Shown piece by piece: positions 8,758 through 18,452 of a DNA stretch of 64,000 bases (position 1 is the stretch's first letter; each line of letters begins with the position of its first letter). A model generated the notes under the pieces. It did no database searches and was not told the DNA's origin. It saw only the letters and a program-made list of their open reading frames with translations. The translations under genes and the position numbers were made by a program. Source of the DNA: Chromatiaceae bacterium (GTDB lineage Bacteria; Pseudomonadota; Gammaproteobacteria; Chromatiales; Chromatiaceae); contig JACKMP010000004.1 in assembly GCA_024235315.1 (NCBI GenBank), positions 124,001-188,000 on the forward strand, given 5' to 3'.

Positions 8758-10056
8758 TCAGCCGCCGACCACGGCCAGCAGAACGCCGGCCGCGACCGCG
8801 GAGCCTATGACCCCGGCGACATTCGGCCCCATCGCGTGCATCAACAGGAAATTGTGGTGGTTCGCCTCGAGACCGACCTTGTTGACCACCCGCGCCGCCA
8901 TCGGTACCGCGGAAACGCCCGCAGCACCGATCAGTGGGTTCACCTTTCCCCCCGAAACGCGGTACATCACCTTGCCCATCAACACCCCGGCAGCGGTACC
9001 GACACAGAACGCAATCGCACCGAGCGCGAGGATACCGAGCGTCTCGACACTCAGAAACTTGTCGGCCTGCAATTTGGATCCAACGGATAGACCGAGAATG
9101 ATGGTTACCGCATTGATGATCTCGTTCTGTGCAGCCTTGCTGAGGCGATCGACCACTCCCGACTCCCGTAACAGGTTGCCGAAGGTCAGCATCCCGATCA
9201 GCGGTGCGGCCGAAGGCAGAAACAGCAGGCACAACAGGAGAACCGTGAGCGGAAACAGGATCTTTTCGAGCTTGCTGACCGGGCGCAGCTGCGACATCAC
9301 AACCTGGCGCTCGGCGTCGGTGGTCAGTGCACGCATGATCGGTGGTTGGATGATAGGGACCAGCGCCATGTACGAATAGGCCGCCACCGCGATTGCCCCC
9401 AGCAGGTCAGGCGCCAGCTTGGAGGCGAGAAAAATGGCCGTCGGACCGTCCGCACCACCGATGATCGCGATCGCCGAGGCATCGGCCAACGTGAAATCGA
9501 ACCCGGGAAAGGCATTGAGCGCCAGTGCACCGATCAGAGTCATGAAGATGCCAAACTGCGCCGCGGCACCCAGCAACAACGTCGACGGCTTCGCGATCAG
9601 TGCGCTGAAGTCGGTCAATGCCCCGACGCCCATGAAGATCAGCAGCGGCGCCACGCCTGTACTGATCGCCACACTGTAGAACTGGTACAGCATCCCCGGT
9701 TCGTAGCCCAAGTCGTGCGCAAGCGCCTTGGCTGCAGTCAGCACCGCACCTGTGGCGTGGCCAGCTGCCGCCTTCACTTCGGCAACCGGAACACCGAGCA
9801 GCTGCGCCAGATCGTTCAGGTGCTCCGGCTTGCCGGCGAGCAGGAGCTGCCCGACGCTGTTTTCCGCCAGCCCCGCCACCGGCACGTTGGCCAGGATGCA
9901 GCCGAAGCCGATAGGCAGAAGCAGCAGGGGCTCGAAACCCTTGCGCACGGCGAGAAAGATCAGGAGTCCACCGACCAGCACCATCAGAAGCTGGCCCCAC
10001 TCCAGGTTGGCAATCCCCATGGACTGCCAAAGGGCCTCGATACCGTGTTCCAGCAT
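8758..10056 (-). CDS. oadB: Na+-pumping oxaloacetate decarboxylase beta subunit
   Basis: Integral membrane subunit that releases CO2 from carboxybiotin and exports Na+. 432 residues, many hydrophobic segments, and family motifs GGADGPTAI (Na+ site region) and MHAMGPNVAGVIGSA near the C-terminus. It is the last gene of oadGAB, starting 5 bp after oadA. The same family includes methylmalonyl-CoA and glutaconyl-CoA decarboxylase beta subunits, so the substrate is inferred from OadA. Confidence 0.94.
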   Translation of the reverse strand: MLEHGIEALWQSMGIANLEWGQLLMVLVGGLLIFLAVRKGFEPLLLLPIGFGCILANVPVAGLAENSVGQLLLAGKPEHLNDLAQLLGVPVAEVKAAAGHATGAVLTAAKALAHDLGYEPGMLYQFYSVAISTGVAPLLIFMGVGALTDFSALIAKPSTLLLGAAAQFGIFMTLIGALALNAFPGFDFTLADASAIAIIGGADGPTAIFLASKLAPDLLGAIAVAAYSYMALVPIIQPPIMRALTTDAERQVVMSQLRPVSKLEKILFPLTVLLLCLLFLPSAAPLIGMLTFGNLLRESGVVDRLSKAAQNEIINAVTIILGLSVGSKLQADKFLSVETLGILALGAIAFCVGTAAGVLMGKVMYRVSGGKVNPLIGAAGVSAVPMAARVVNKVGLEANHHNFLLMHAMGPNVAGVIGSAVAAGVLLAVVGG

Positions 10057-10061
10057 GGTGA

Positions 10062-11855
10062 TTAGCTCAGTGTCAGGAGAATATCGCCGACCTGGACCGC
10101 ATCGCCCTGTTTCACCAGGACAGACTGAACGGTTCCGGACTCGGGCGAGCGCACCTCGGTCTCCATCTTCATGGCTTCGAGGATCATGATGATGTCACCC
10201 GACTTGATGGTCTGCCCAATCGCGACGTTGACCTTGAAGATGTTGCCTGCCAGCGGAGCCGGGATATTGGTGGCTTGTCCTGCAGGAGGTACTGCAGCCG
10301 CCGCGGTCGGCGGCGTATGTGGCTGCACGCTCGAGATGTCGCCACCGGGCTCGACCACAACGTTGTAACCACGGCCGTCGACGGTCACGTGATACGCCTC
10401 ACGGGCACCGGGCGCCGATGTGGTCGTAACCGCGGCGGCCTCCGCTTTCGGGGCAGTTTCGGTACCCGGTGGCGGCTCGAAGGCGTCCGGATTGTCCCGG
10501 TTCTGCAGGAATTTGAGGCCGATCTGCGGGAACAGCGCATAGGTGAGAACATCGTCGATCTCATCGCTGGCGACGCGGATACCGTGCTCGACGGCCAGCC
10601 GCCGGAATTCCTCCGTCAGATTGTCCAGCTCTGCACCAATCAGGTCCGCGGGGCGACAGGTTATCGGTTCTCCGGCGTCACCAAGCACCCGTGCCTGCAA
10701 TTCGCTGTCGACGGGTGCAGGCGTGGCCCCGTACTCGCCCTTGAGAACGCCGGCGGTCTCCTTGGTGATGTTCTTGTAACGCTCTCCGGTCAGCACGTTC
10801 AGGACGGCCTGCGAACCGACGATCTGTGAGGTGGGCGTCACCAGTGGAATGTATCCGAGATCCTTGCGTACTCGCGGAATCTCGGCCAGTACATCGTCCA
10901 TCCGGTCGGCCGCGCCCTGCTCGCGCAGCTGGTTTTCCATGTTGGTCAACATCCCGCCCGGCACCTGGGCGACCAGGATGCGGGAATCGACACCCCGCAA
11001 CGAGCCCTCGAACTTGGCGTATTTCTTTCTGACTTCTCGGAAATAGGCCGCGATCTCCTCCAGCAGGTTGAGATCAAGCCCGGTATCGCGTTCGGTGCCC
11101 TGCAGAATAGCCACCACGGATTCGGTGGCCGAATGCCCATAGGTCATGGACATCGACGAAATCGAGGTATCCACCATATCGATGCCGGCCTCGGCCGCCT
11201 TGATGTTCGTCGTCGTGCTCATGCCGGTCGTGGCATGTGACTGCATCGCGATGGGCACGGAAACCGTTTCTTTGAGGCGCGACACCAGTTCGAAACAGGT
11301 GTAAGGCGTGAGCAGTCCCGCCATGTCCTTGATGCAGATCGAGTGGCAGCCGAGGTCTTCGAGTCCCTTGGCCATGTCCAGCCAGTACTGAAGATCATGC
11401 ACCGGGCTGACCGTGTACGACATCGCCCCCTGCGCATGTTTACCGACCTTCAGGGTGGCCGCGACTGCAGTCTGGAAATTCCGCAGATCGTTCATCGCAT
11501 CGAAAATCCGGAACACATCCATACCGTTGGCCGCCGCACGTTCGACGAAGCACTCGACGACATCGTCTCCGTAGTGGCGGTAGCCAAGGATGTTCTGCGC
11601 GCGAAACAGCATCTGCATCGGCGTATTGGGCATGGCCTTCTTCAATGCCCGCAGACGTTCCCAGGGATCCTCGCCGAGGAAACGGATGCAGGCATCGAAA
11701 GTCGCGCCCCCCCAGGTCTCCAACGACCAGAATCCGACCTGATCCAGCTTTTCTGCGATCGGCAGCATGTCGTCGAGACGCAGCCGTGTCGCGAACAGGG
11801 ACTGATGTGCGTCGCGCAAGACGACATCGGTTATGGCGAGTTTATTCATGGTCAT
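10062..11855 (-). CDS. oadA: Oxaloacetate decarboxylase alpha subunit
   Basis: Transfers the carboxyl group from oxaloacetate to biotin. Domains in order: N-terminal HMGL-like carboxyltransferase (TDVVLRDAHQSLFATRLR), a conserved carboxylase domain, a Pro/Ala-rich linker, and a C-terminal biotinyl domain with EAMKMETE, the biotinylated Lys lying 34 residues from the end. About 597 residues. The frame is open to 11933, into oadG, but the homologous start MNKLAITD begins at 11849, with an ATG two codons earlier at 11855; I chose 11855. Confidence 0.94.
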   Translation of the reverse strand: MTMNKLAITDVVLRDAHQSLFATRLRLDDMLPIAEKLDQVGFWSLETWGGATFDACIRFLGEDPWERLRALKKAMPNTPMQMLFRAQNILGYRHYGDDVVECFVERAAANGMDVFRIFDAMNDLRNFQTAVAATLKVGKHAQGAMSYTVSPVHDLQYWLDMAKGLEDLGCHSICIKDMAGLLTPYTCFELVSRLKETVSVPIAMQSHATTGMSTTTNIKAAEAGIDMVDTSISSMSMTYGHSATESVVAILQGTERDTGLDLNLLEEIAAYFREVRKKYAKFEGSLRGVDSRILVAQVPGGMLTNMENQLREQGAADRMDDVLAEIPRVRKDLGYIPLVTPTSQIVGSQAVLNVLTGERYKNITKETAGVLKGEYGATPAPVDSELQARVLGDAGEPITCRPADLIGAELDNLTEEFRRLAVEHGIRVASDEIDDVLTYALFPQIGLKFLQNRDNPDAFEPPPGTETAPKAEAAAVTTTSAPGAREAYHVTVDGRGYNVVVEPGGDISSVQPHTPPTAAAAVPPAGQATNIPAPLAGNIFKVNVAIGQTIKSGDIIMILEAMKMETEVRSPESGTVQSVLVKQGDAVQVGDILLTLS

Positions 11856-11889
11856 GGAACGTCTGAATCCTGATTGAAATAAAGTCGAC

Positions 11890-12138
11890 TCACGCACCGC
11901 GTGCGGCACGATAGCGCGCCACCGCGGCGGCAATGACAGCGACTACCTGTCGGTGGTCTGAAACGTCGATGGCAGAAGGGGAGGACGTGGAAGGATCGAC
12001 ATGGTCGACCGCAGCAAACCGTGTCGTCAAGCCCGACATGCCGATAACAGTGAATACCAGGATGGTAAGAAACCCGAATACGATGCCCATGCCAAGAAAC
12101 ATGAGCCCCAGACCCTCAAGCAACAGATTGGTATCCAT
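11890..12138 (-). CDS. oadG: Oxaloacetate decarboxylase gamma subunit
   Basis: Small single-span membrane subunit that holds the alpha-beta complex together. From the ATG at 12138 (MDTNLLLEGLGLMFLGMG) it is 82 residues with one transmembrane helix (FLTILVFTVIGMSGL) and a polar C-terminal tail ending in a helix (VVAVIAAAVARYRAARG). A G-rich Shine-Dalgarno precedes this start; an upstream in-frame ATG at 12213 is less likely. First gene of oadGAB. Confidence 0.85.
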   Translation of the reverse strand: MDTNLLLEGLGLMFLGMGIVFGFLTILVFTVIGMSGLTTRFAAVDHVDPSTSSPSAIDVSDHRQVVAVIAAAVARYRAARGA

Positions 12139-12354
12139 GCACCATCCCCCCAGTATCATTTTCTGAACGCCGTCTGGCGCAGCACCGTCACCGCCACTAT
12201 TGATTATTTCCACCGGCGGGCGGATTAAGGACGGCTCATTCTAATGGAAGAATCTCCTCGACTGGTATTGAGAGAATCAATTGCCATACCCTGGTTCTGG
12301 CCCATCAGTGCTGTCTGATAGACTGATATTCCACTCCGATTCGGGAAGCACCTC

Positions 12355-12933
12355 GTGAAGCAGCTGGTCCTGGCATCCACCTCGCCATTTCGCAAGTCCC
12401 TGCTCGAAAAACTCGCGGTACCGTTCATCACCGACACTCCGCACACCGACGAGACACCCCATGCGGACGAGCCGCCAGAGAGGCTGGTGAGGCGCCTGGC
12501 CGAGGCCAAGGCACGCGATGTGGCATCGCGGCATCCCGACGCCCTGATCATCGGGTCAGACCAGGTCGCCTGTGTCGAAGGGCGGGTCCAGGGCAAGCCG
12601 GGCAGTCGGGAAAACGCGATCGCCCAGCTGTCACAGGCCTCGGGCCGGGCCGTGAACTTCCATACCGGCCTGTGCCTGCTGGATAGTGCGACCGGCCGGG
12701 CACAGGTGACGGTCGAGCCCTTCACAGTACATTTTCGATCGCTCGCGCGAGACCAGATCGAGCGTTACGTGGATCACGAGCGGCCATTCGACTGCGCCGG
12801 CAGTTTCAAGTCGGAGGGATATGGCATCACGCTGTTTTCGGCACTCGAAGGTCGTGACCCGAATTCATTGATCGGTCTGCCGTTGATTGCACTGGTCGAG
12901 ATGCTGGAAAAGGTGGGGATCGCGCTTCCCTAA
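12355..12933 (+). CDS. maf: Maf/YceF nucleotide pyrophosphatase
   Basis: Maf-family nucleoside triphosphate pyrophosphatase; the YceF branch hydrolyses m7GTP. 192 residues starting at GTG (KQLVLASTSPFRKSLLEKL), with GSDQVA, GKPGSRENA and FDCAGSFKSEGYG motifs. GGGAAG lies upstream of the GTG. In E. coli yceF is the divergent neighbour of yceD; here oadGAB separates the two. The stop codon overlaps the end of the opposite-strand amidotransferase by 4 bp. Confidence 0.93.
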   Translation: MKQLVLASTSPFRKSLLEKLAVPFITDTPHTDETPHADEPPERLVRRLAEAKARDVASRHPDALIIGSDQVACVEGRVQGKPGSRENAIAQLSQASGRAVNFHTGLCLLDSATGRAQVTVEPFTVHFRSLARDQIERYVDHERPFDCAGSFKSEGYGITLFSALEGRDPNSLIGLPLIALVEMLEKVGIALP

Positions 12934-14822
12934 ACGGTTTCCGACTGCAGGAACGCCTCGAACATCAGTACCGACCACAGCGGCGAACTGAGGTCGCGCA
13001 GGCCACGTTCGTGCTCGGCAAACAGACGATTGAGCCGGGCGCGGTCAAACACGCCGCTGTCCATCAATGCCTCACTGGCGAGCGCATTGTGCAAGCGGTC
13101 TCGCAATGGCCCGCGAAACCATTGCGCCAGCGGGACCGCGAAGCCCCGCTTGGACCGGTACAAGATGTCTTGTGGCAGGTACGGCTCCATGGCCTTCTTC
13201 AGGACATACTTACCCTCTTCGCCGCGGCGCTTGAAGGCGGTCGGCAGAGAAGAGGCCCATTCGACCAGCTTATGGTCGAGCAAGGGCACCCGGACCTCGA
13301 TCGAGTGCGCCATGCTGGCACGATCGACCTTGGTCAGGATGTCGCCCGGCAGATAGGTCTTCAGATCCAGATACTGGACCAGTGACAACGGATCATCGGT
13401 CGGCGCCGCGGCGGCATATCCACGCAATACCTCCACTGCCTCGTAACCCTGCAGGTTGCGGCGAAAAGTGTCGCTGTACAGCGCCATTCGCATGTCGCGT
13501 TTCATGACCGCATTGGTGTCGCAAAAGCTGGCAACCGGATCCTGGCCCATCGAGATCAGCCCCTGGCGCCGGCGCAGTATGCCGGGAAGCAGCGGTGTAT
13601 CGGGATACACCCCGCCCATGGCACCGAGCAAGCGGCGCAACACCGCCGGCATCCTCGCCTTGGCGGACAGGTCTTTCAGATGCTCGGCGTAACGGCGGTA
13701 ACCGGCAAAACTCTCGTCGCCACCGTCACCCGACAACACCACAGTGACGTTTTTTCGCGCCAGTTCGCAAACCCTGTAGGTTGGCATCGCCGAGCTGTCA
13801 GCGAACGGCTCGTCGTAGAGTCCGGGTAACAGATCGACCAGTGAATCGTCGTTCGGGTCCACGGCCCCAACACGGTGACGACAACCGAACTTGTCCGCGA
13901 CTGCCGCGGCATACTCCGCCTCGTTGTACTCCGCCTCCCCAAAGGCGATCGAGCATGTGTTGACCGCGCCCTGGCTGATGTCCGCCATCATGGCAACGAC
14001 GCTGCTGGAGTCGACGCCACCGGAGAGGAAGGCGCCCAATGGCACCTCCGCGATCAGCCGGATCCCGACAGCTTCCCGGAGCTGTCTGCGGAGTTCGTCG
14101 ACGGCATCTTCGAACGAGGGGTCGACAGCCGGCCTGTCGAAAGGCACGTCCCAGTAAGCAGATTGCCGGAGCGTCGCTGCGCCGCGCCTGACGGTCATCG
14201 TGTGTCCGGGCCGCAGCTTGTGGGTATTGCGGAAGATGCTGCGCGGCTCGGGAATGTAGCCCAACGCGAAGTACTCTTCGACGGCCTGCGCATCGATTGC
14301 CCTGTTCAGCGCGGGATGGGCTTTCAGGGCTTTCAGCTCCGAGGCGAAGATCAGACTGCCGTCGTCCAGCGTCGAATAATAGAGTGGCTTGATCCCGAGA
14401 CGGTCGCGTGCCAGAAACAGCACTTCACTGTTGCGATCCCACAGGGCGAACGCGAACATGCCGCGGAACTTCTGGACGCACGCTTCGCCCCACGCCTCCC
14501 AGGCATGCACGATGACCTCGGTGTCGCAGTGGGTGCGAAAGACGTGACCAAGCGCCGACAGCTCGCTTGCCAGCTCGGCAAAATTGTAGATCTCACCGTT
14601 GTACACAACCACGACCGACCGGTCCTCGTTGAACAGCGGCTGCTGCCCGCCCGACAGGTCAATGATCGACAGGCGACGATGCGCCAATCCGATCCCAGGC
14701 TCCAGGTGCACACCGCCTTCGTCCGGTCCACGATGGAACTGGCTCTGGTTCAGCCGTTCGAGCAGCGCACCATCTATCTCACGCCTTTCCCGGGTATCGA
14801 ATATGCCGACCAAACCACACAT
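12930..14822 (-). CDS. XrtA-associated asparagine synthase-like amidotransferase
   Basis: Glutamine-hydrolysing asparagine synthetase homologue of the type found in exosortase A loci (630 residues). Domains: N-terminal class II glutaminase starting MCGLVGIFDT, with Cys2 as nucleophile and HRGPDE; C-terminal ATP-pyrophosphatase with LSGGVDSSSVVA and LSGDGGDESFAGYRRY. In such loci it is thought to amidate a sugar or peptide in exopolysaccharide synthesis rather than make free asparagine; that is family-level inference. It follows xrtA by 11 bp as the last gene of the operon. Confidence 0.9.
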   Translation of the reverse strand: MCGLVGIFDTRERREIDGALLERLNQSQFHRGPDEGGVHLEPGIGLAHRRLSIIDLSGGQQPLFNEDRSVVVVYNGEIYNFAELASELSALGHVFRTHCDTEVIVHAWEAWGEACVQKFRGMFAFALWDRNSEVLFLARDRLGIKPLYYSTLDDGSLIFASELKALKAHPALNRAIDAQAVEEYFALGYIPEPRSIFRNTHKLRPGHTMTVRRGAATLRQSAYWDVPFDRPAVDPSFEDAVDELRRQLREAVGIRLIAEVPLGAFLSGGVDSSSVVAMMADISQGAVNTCSIAFGEAEYNEAEYAAAVADKFGCRHRVGAVDPNDDSLVDLLPGLYDEPFADSSAMPTYRVCELARKNVTVVLSGDGGDESFAGYRRYAEHLKDLSAKARMPAVLRRLLGAMGGVYPDTPLLPGILRRRQGLISMGQDPVASFCDTNAVMKRDMRMALYSDTFRRNLQGYEAVEVLRGYAAAAPTDDPLSLVQYLDLKTYLPGDILTKVDRASMAHSIEVRVPLLDHKLVEWASSLPTAFKRRGEEGKYVLKKAMEPYLPQDILYRSKRGFAVPLAQWFRGPLRDRLHNALASEALMDSGVFDRARLNRLFAEHERGLRDLSSPLWSVLMFEAFLQSETV

Positions 14823-14833
14823 AGGTCATTCCG

Positions 14834-16375
14834 TCACTCGGTGATGCCAAGAGAGGTGTCGATTGCCCTGTCGATCTGCGGCGCCATGCTGTGTGCAAAC
14901 GCGGCGAGCCTTTTTGCCGCCTCGTCCTCTGCCCGCTCATCGAGTGGTGTGGTGATCGCGATCCATGCCCCGTCCGCTCTTCCCGGGTAAAGCCGTGCCA
15001 GTGCCTCCCAGGCCTTGCCTTCGTAGCGATTGGTGAGGCTGCGCCCGGCAACCCGATACCACTGCCATACGAGGTGTTCCGTCGCCATCGCACCCTGCTT
15101 GACGATCGCCCGGTTGCGATTGACGGTCACCTGGCGATCGCCCATATCCACAACGTCTGAGCCAAGGCCGGTCTGCCGCACCAATTCAGTCGATATCCTG
15201 TTGTCCTGGTTGATCGCCTCGGCTCCCTGGCGCTGTTGTGGGAACAGAACGACATAGAGCTGGACCTGGCCCAAGCCATTGGCGTACCGCGCTTCGATGA
15301 CGTGCGGGGTCGGCTGATGCGCCGACGACCAGGCAACCGGATCCTGCTGCAGGACCCACCCGCCCGTCCCCGGCGGCGGCGTCAGCGACTGCACCAGTTG
15401 ACTATCGATGCCCCCAGCCTTGTGCGTGCCCCAAACCGTTCCGGCAGCAGCCAGAATCGCGATCAACGCAGTGATCCAGACATGACGCCCCACCCTTTCG
15501 TCACTCATTTCCCTCGGCGGCAGCACCACCTCGGGGGGGGTATCGTGCTCCTGCCAGATCGATCCAATCCAGAACAGAACGAACATCACCACGCCAAAAA
15601 ACACCCACCCATAGATCAGGTGATCGACACCCGTTGCATATTCCATGCTGCTCAGATGCCCGATCATCACGATCATGTAGGCACGTACGCCGTTGGCAAT
15701 CACCGGTACCACGATCGACAGGACGATGAAGAGCAGTCTTTTCCACAGGGTGTGATAGGTGATGTAGGCATACATCACGCCGAGCGTCGCGGACGCAATC
15801 AGGTAACGCACACCGCTGCACGCCTCGACCACCGACCAGTTTCCCGAGGGCAGCGAGAACCACAGACCATCCCGGTACACAGGAATGCCGGTAAGGCGCA
15901 ATGCCTCCACGGTGAATGTGGCTGTGAATTCCATCATCGGCGGAACCAGGTCTTCCCCCATTGGCACCGCGAAGAACAGGAACAGCAGCGGGAATGCGAG
16001 AAACTTCGACACCTGCCAGCCCAACAGGCTGGCCAGCGAAGTGACCACGATACCGACGAAGGCGAGTTGCTCCACCACCTGCACGCCGGTCAGGCGCGCA
16101 AGCGACCACACCGCCAGGCCGGCGAACACGAGCACGAGGAACACGGGGGTCGGTTGCGGCGAAAACGCAGCCAGATGCCGGCGCTTCTGCCACAGCAGCC
16201 AAAGCGAGATCGGCAGGATCAGAAACCCGTGCGTATAGGTCTCGAAGTTGTACCAGACATACGCCATACCCTGGGCCGTGGACCAGAACAGCGCCAGCAT
16301 GATCAGAAATGTCGTTACGCACGCTGTAAGGCTGCTGCGCCAGCGCGGCGCTATCGTACTCGCCAGATCAATCAC
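14834..16375 (-). CDS. xrtA: Exosortase A fused to EpsI domain
   Basis: Polytopic membrane protease-transpeptidase predicted to process PEP-CTERM proteins at the cell envelope. Residues 1-270 hold multiple membrane helices and the exosortase triad: Cys186 (VEACSGVRYL), Arg231 (ANGVRAYM) and His252 (GVDHLIYGWVFF). Residues from about 300 to 513 form a periplasmic EpsI-type domain (PPPGTGGWVL, LYVVLFP, WQWYRV). 513 residues. It lies between the deacetylase and amidotransferase genes. No PEP-CTERM substrate was recognised in this window. Confidence 0.93.
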   Translation of the reverse strand: MIDLASTIAPRWRSSLTACVTTFLIMLALFWSTAQGMAYVWYNFETYTHGFLILPISLWLLWQKRRHLAAFSPQPTPVFLVLVFAGLAVWSLARLTGVQVVEQLAFVGIVVTSLASLLGWQVSKFLAFPLLFLFFAVPMGEDLVPPMMEFTATFTVEALRLTGIPVYRDGLWFSLPSGNWSVVEACSGVRYLIASATLGVMYAYITYHTLWKRLLFIVLSIVVPVIANGVRAYMIVMIGHLSSMEYATGVDHLIYGWVFFGVVMFVLFWIGSIWQEHDTPPEVVLPPREMSDERVGRHVWITALIAILAAAGTVWGTHKAGGIDSQLVQSLTPPPGTGGWVLQQDPVAWSSAHQPTPHVIEARYANGLGQVQLYVVLFPQQRQGAEAINQDNRISTELVRQTGLGSDVVDMGDRQVTVNRNRAIVKQGAMATEHLVWQWYRVAGRSLTNRYEGKAWEALARLYPGRADGAWIAITTPLDERAEDEAAKRLAAFAHSMAPQIDRAIDTSLGITE

Positions 16376-16418
16376 GCGGACACTTCCCCGGACTCCCTGC
16401 CCATGCGCTAATCACCGT

Positions 16419-17294
16419 TCAAGAGGCCTTGGCGCTGCGATGCGCCAGACGCTGCAATTGTGGCCAATACAGGACTTCGTCCATGCGACCCCAGGCGAAA
16501 TCACCGAGGAGCCTGCTCAGTCGCGGCTGCATACGCTCCAGGTTGAGGTAGTGGCGGAACTTTGTCTTGGCATCGATACCCTGCTGCCGCGGCTGCTCCG
16601 GGTCGATCTCCCAGGGATGGAAATAGAATATTGCCGCTTCCTGGTCGACCTTGTTGACCCTGCGGATTGCCCAACGCATCCCCGCATAGGGCACGAGGCG
16701 AAACCAGCCACCGCCACCACAGGGGAGGTTCCTGTTGCCCAACCGCACCGTGGTCACCGGAAACTCGAGGAAATCGTCATTACCCGGTGAAAATGCAAAC
16801 CGTGGCGCATCCGGCATCCCATAGAGGTCATGCCTGATCGGATAGATGCTGGAACTGTAGCGGTGCCCGGTTTCCTGCAGCAGCTCGAGGGCCCAGAGAT
16901 TGTTGGCACCGATCGAATAACTCGCCGCCCGATAACCGATCACGTCCTGCCCGGAGACATCCTCCAGCAGCGCCTTGGTGCGCAGGATATCCTGCCGAAA
17001 TTCTGCCGGTTGCTGCTGGGTCACCCGGACATGCGACCAGCCATGACTGGCCAGTTCGTGGCCCTGCCCGACGATACGCCTGATCATCTCCGGGTAGCGC
17101 TCGGTGACCCATCCCAGGGTAAAGAACGTCGCCTTGACACCGTGGCTGTCGAACAGTTCGAGAATGCGGTCCACATTGCGTTCCACACGACATTCCCGAT
17201 CATCCCAGGAATCACGCCCGACATAACGCTCGAATGCCGAGACCTGGAAGTAGTCTTCCACGTCGACAGTCATCACATTGGTCAGCTGCGACAT
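16419..17294 (-). CDS. XrtA-associated polysaccharide deacetylase
   Basis: NodB-type carbohydrate esterase expected to deacetylate the nascent exopolysaccharide. About 291 residues: TVDVEDYFQVSAF (metal-binding Asp) at the N-terminus, GHELASHGWSHV with the HxxxH pair, and a C-terminal DUF3473-like part (GGGGWFRLVP, YFHPWEID). The ATG at 17294 is used; a TTG at 17306 abutting the wecB stop also keeps frame. Located between wecB and xrtA. Confidence 0.9.
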   Translation of the reverse strand: MSQLTNVMTVDVEDYFQVSAFERYVGRDSWDDRECRVERNVDRILELFDSHGVKATFFTLGWVTERYPEMIRRIVGQGHELASHGWSHVRVTQQQPAEFRQDILRTKALLEDVSGQDVIGYRAASYSIGANNLWALELLQETGHRYSSSIYPIRHDLYGMPDAPRFAFSPGNDDFLEFPVTTVRLGNRNLPCGGGGWFRLVPYAGMRWAIRRVNKVDQEAAIFYFHPWEIDPEQPRQQGIDAKTKFRHYLNLERMQPRLSRLLGDFAWGRMDEVLYWPQLQRLAHRSAKAS

Positions 17295-17306
17295 GGCAAA
17301 CGCCAA

Positions 17307-18452
17307 TCAGGCCGCCTCGGCCCGTGAACCGGCCCATGCGAGCAGCGTATCGGCGATGCGCTCGGCAGCCTGGCCGTCCCACAATTCGGGGACCCTGCCG
17401 GATTTTCCACCGCTGGCCATCACCTCATCGAAACAGTCCTTGATCTTGGCGGGGTCGGTGCCGACGATGGTGTTCGTTCCCTGTTCGACGGTAATTGGAC
17501 GCTCGGTGTTCTCGCGCAGAGTTACGCAGGGAATTCCGAGCGCCGTGGTTTCTTCCTGTAATCCACCCGAATCGGTCAGGACAATGCGCGCCTTTGCCAT
17601 CAGACCCAGCAACTGCAGATAGCCGAGCGGGTCGGTCAGTGCGATACGGCTCGCTGCCAGCACAGGGCTCAACCCGGCATCCGCAATACGGCCGCGCGTC
17701 CGCGGGTGAATCGGAAACACCAGCGGCAGACGCTCGCTCAGTTGCACCAGCACCTCCAGCAGGCGGCGCAACACCACCGGATCGTCCACATTCGATGGAC
17801 GGTGCAGCGTCAGGACACCGAACCCGGCCGGATCGCCGGCAAACCCGGCGATGCCGCCCAGCGTCTCTTCGGCCGGTATGGCGCGCTCACGGTTGGCCAG
17901 CAGGGTATCGATCATGACGTTACCGACGAAATGTATCCTGTCCGCCGCTATACCTTCTCGCATCAGATTGGTCGCACCATCTGCTTCGGTAGTAAACAAC
18001 AGATCGGAGATCTGGTCGGTCAGCACCCTGTTGATCTCTTCCGGCATACCGCGGTCGCCGCTTCGCAGGCCCGCCTCGACATGCACCACCGCAATGCCCT
18101 TCTTGGTCGCCACGAGAGCACAGGCGATGGTCGAATTGACATCGCCGACCACCAGTACGACATCCGGTTGAAGGTCATCCAGTACCGGCTCGAAACGTCG
18201 CATGATCTCGGCTGTCTGCACCGCATGGCTGCCCGAACCGACACCGAGGTCGATATCCGGCTCAGGGATATGCAACTGGCGAAAGAAGGCGTCTTTCATC
18301 GCCTCGTCGTAGTGCTGACCGGTGTGCACCAGGCGTGCATCGAATCGATCCGGCCTGGCGCGGAATACGCGCATCAGGGGCGCTATCTTCATGAAATTGG
18401 GACGTGCACCGACGATGCACAATAGCCGCAGCGGAGGGTCAGAGCGTGTCAT
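17307..18452 (-). CDS. wecB: UDP-N-acetylglucosamine 2-epimerase (non-hydrolysing)
   Basis: Interconverts UDP-GlcNAc and UDP-ManNAc, supplying a sugar for the surface polysaccharide. 381 residues with GARPNFMKIAP, HTGQHYD, HVEAGLRSGDRGMPEEINR and DSGGLQEE motifs, which are diagnostic. It overlaps the upstream ATPase gene by 14 bp, so it belongs to the same transcript. Confidence 0.94.
   Translation of the reverse strand: MTRSDPPLRLLCIVGARPNFMKIAPLMRVFRARPDRFDARLVHTGQHYDEAMKDAFFRQLHIPEPDIDLGVGSGSHAVQTAEIMRRFEPVLDDLQPDVVLVVGDVNSTIACALVATKKGIAVVHVEAGLRSGDRGMPEEINRVLTDQISDLLFTTEADGATNLMREGIAADRIHFVGNVMIDTLLANRERAIPAEETLGGIAGFAGDPAGFGVLTLHRPSNVDDPVVLRRLLEVLVQLSERLPLVFPIHPRTRGRIADAGLSPVLAASRIALTDPLGYLQLLGLMAKARIVLTDSGGLQEETTALGIPCVTLRENTERPITVEQGTNTIVGTDPAKIKDCFDEVMASGGKSGRVPELWDGQAAERIADTLLAWAGSRAEAA

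Noticed and set aside
15236..16411. 391-codon plus-strand open frame
   Set aside because: Antisense to the exosortase gene; rich in Arg, Gln and His as is typical of spurious GC-rich frames.
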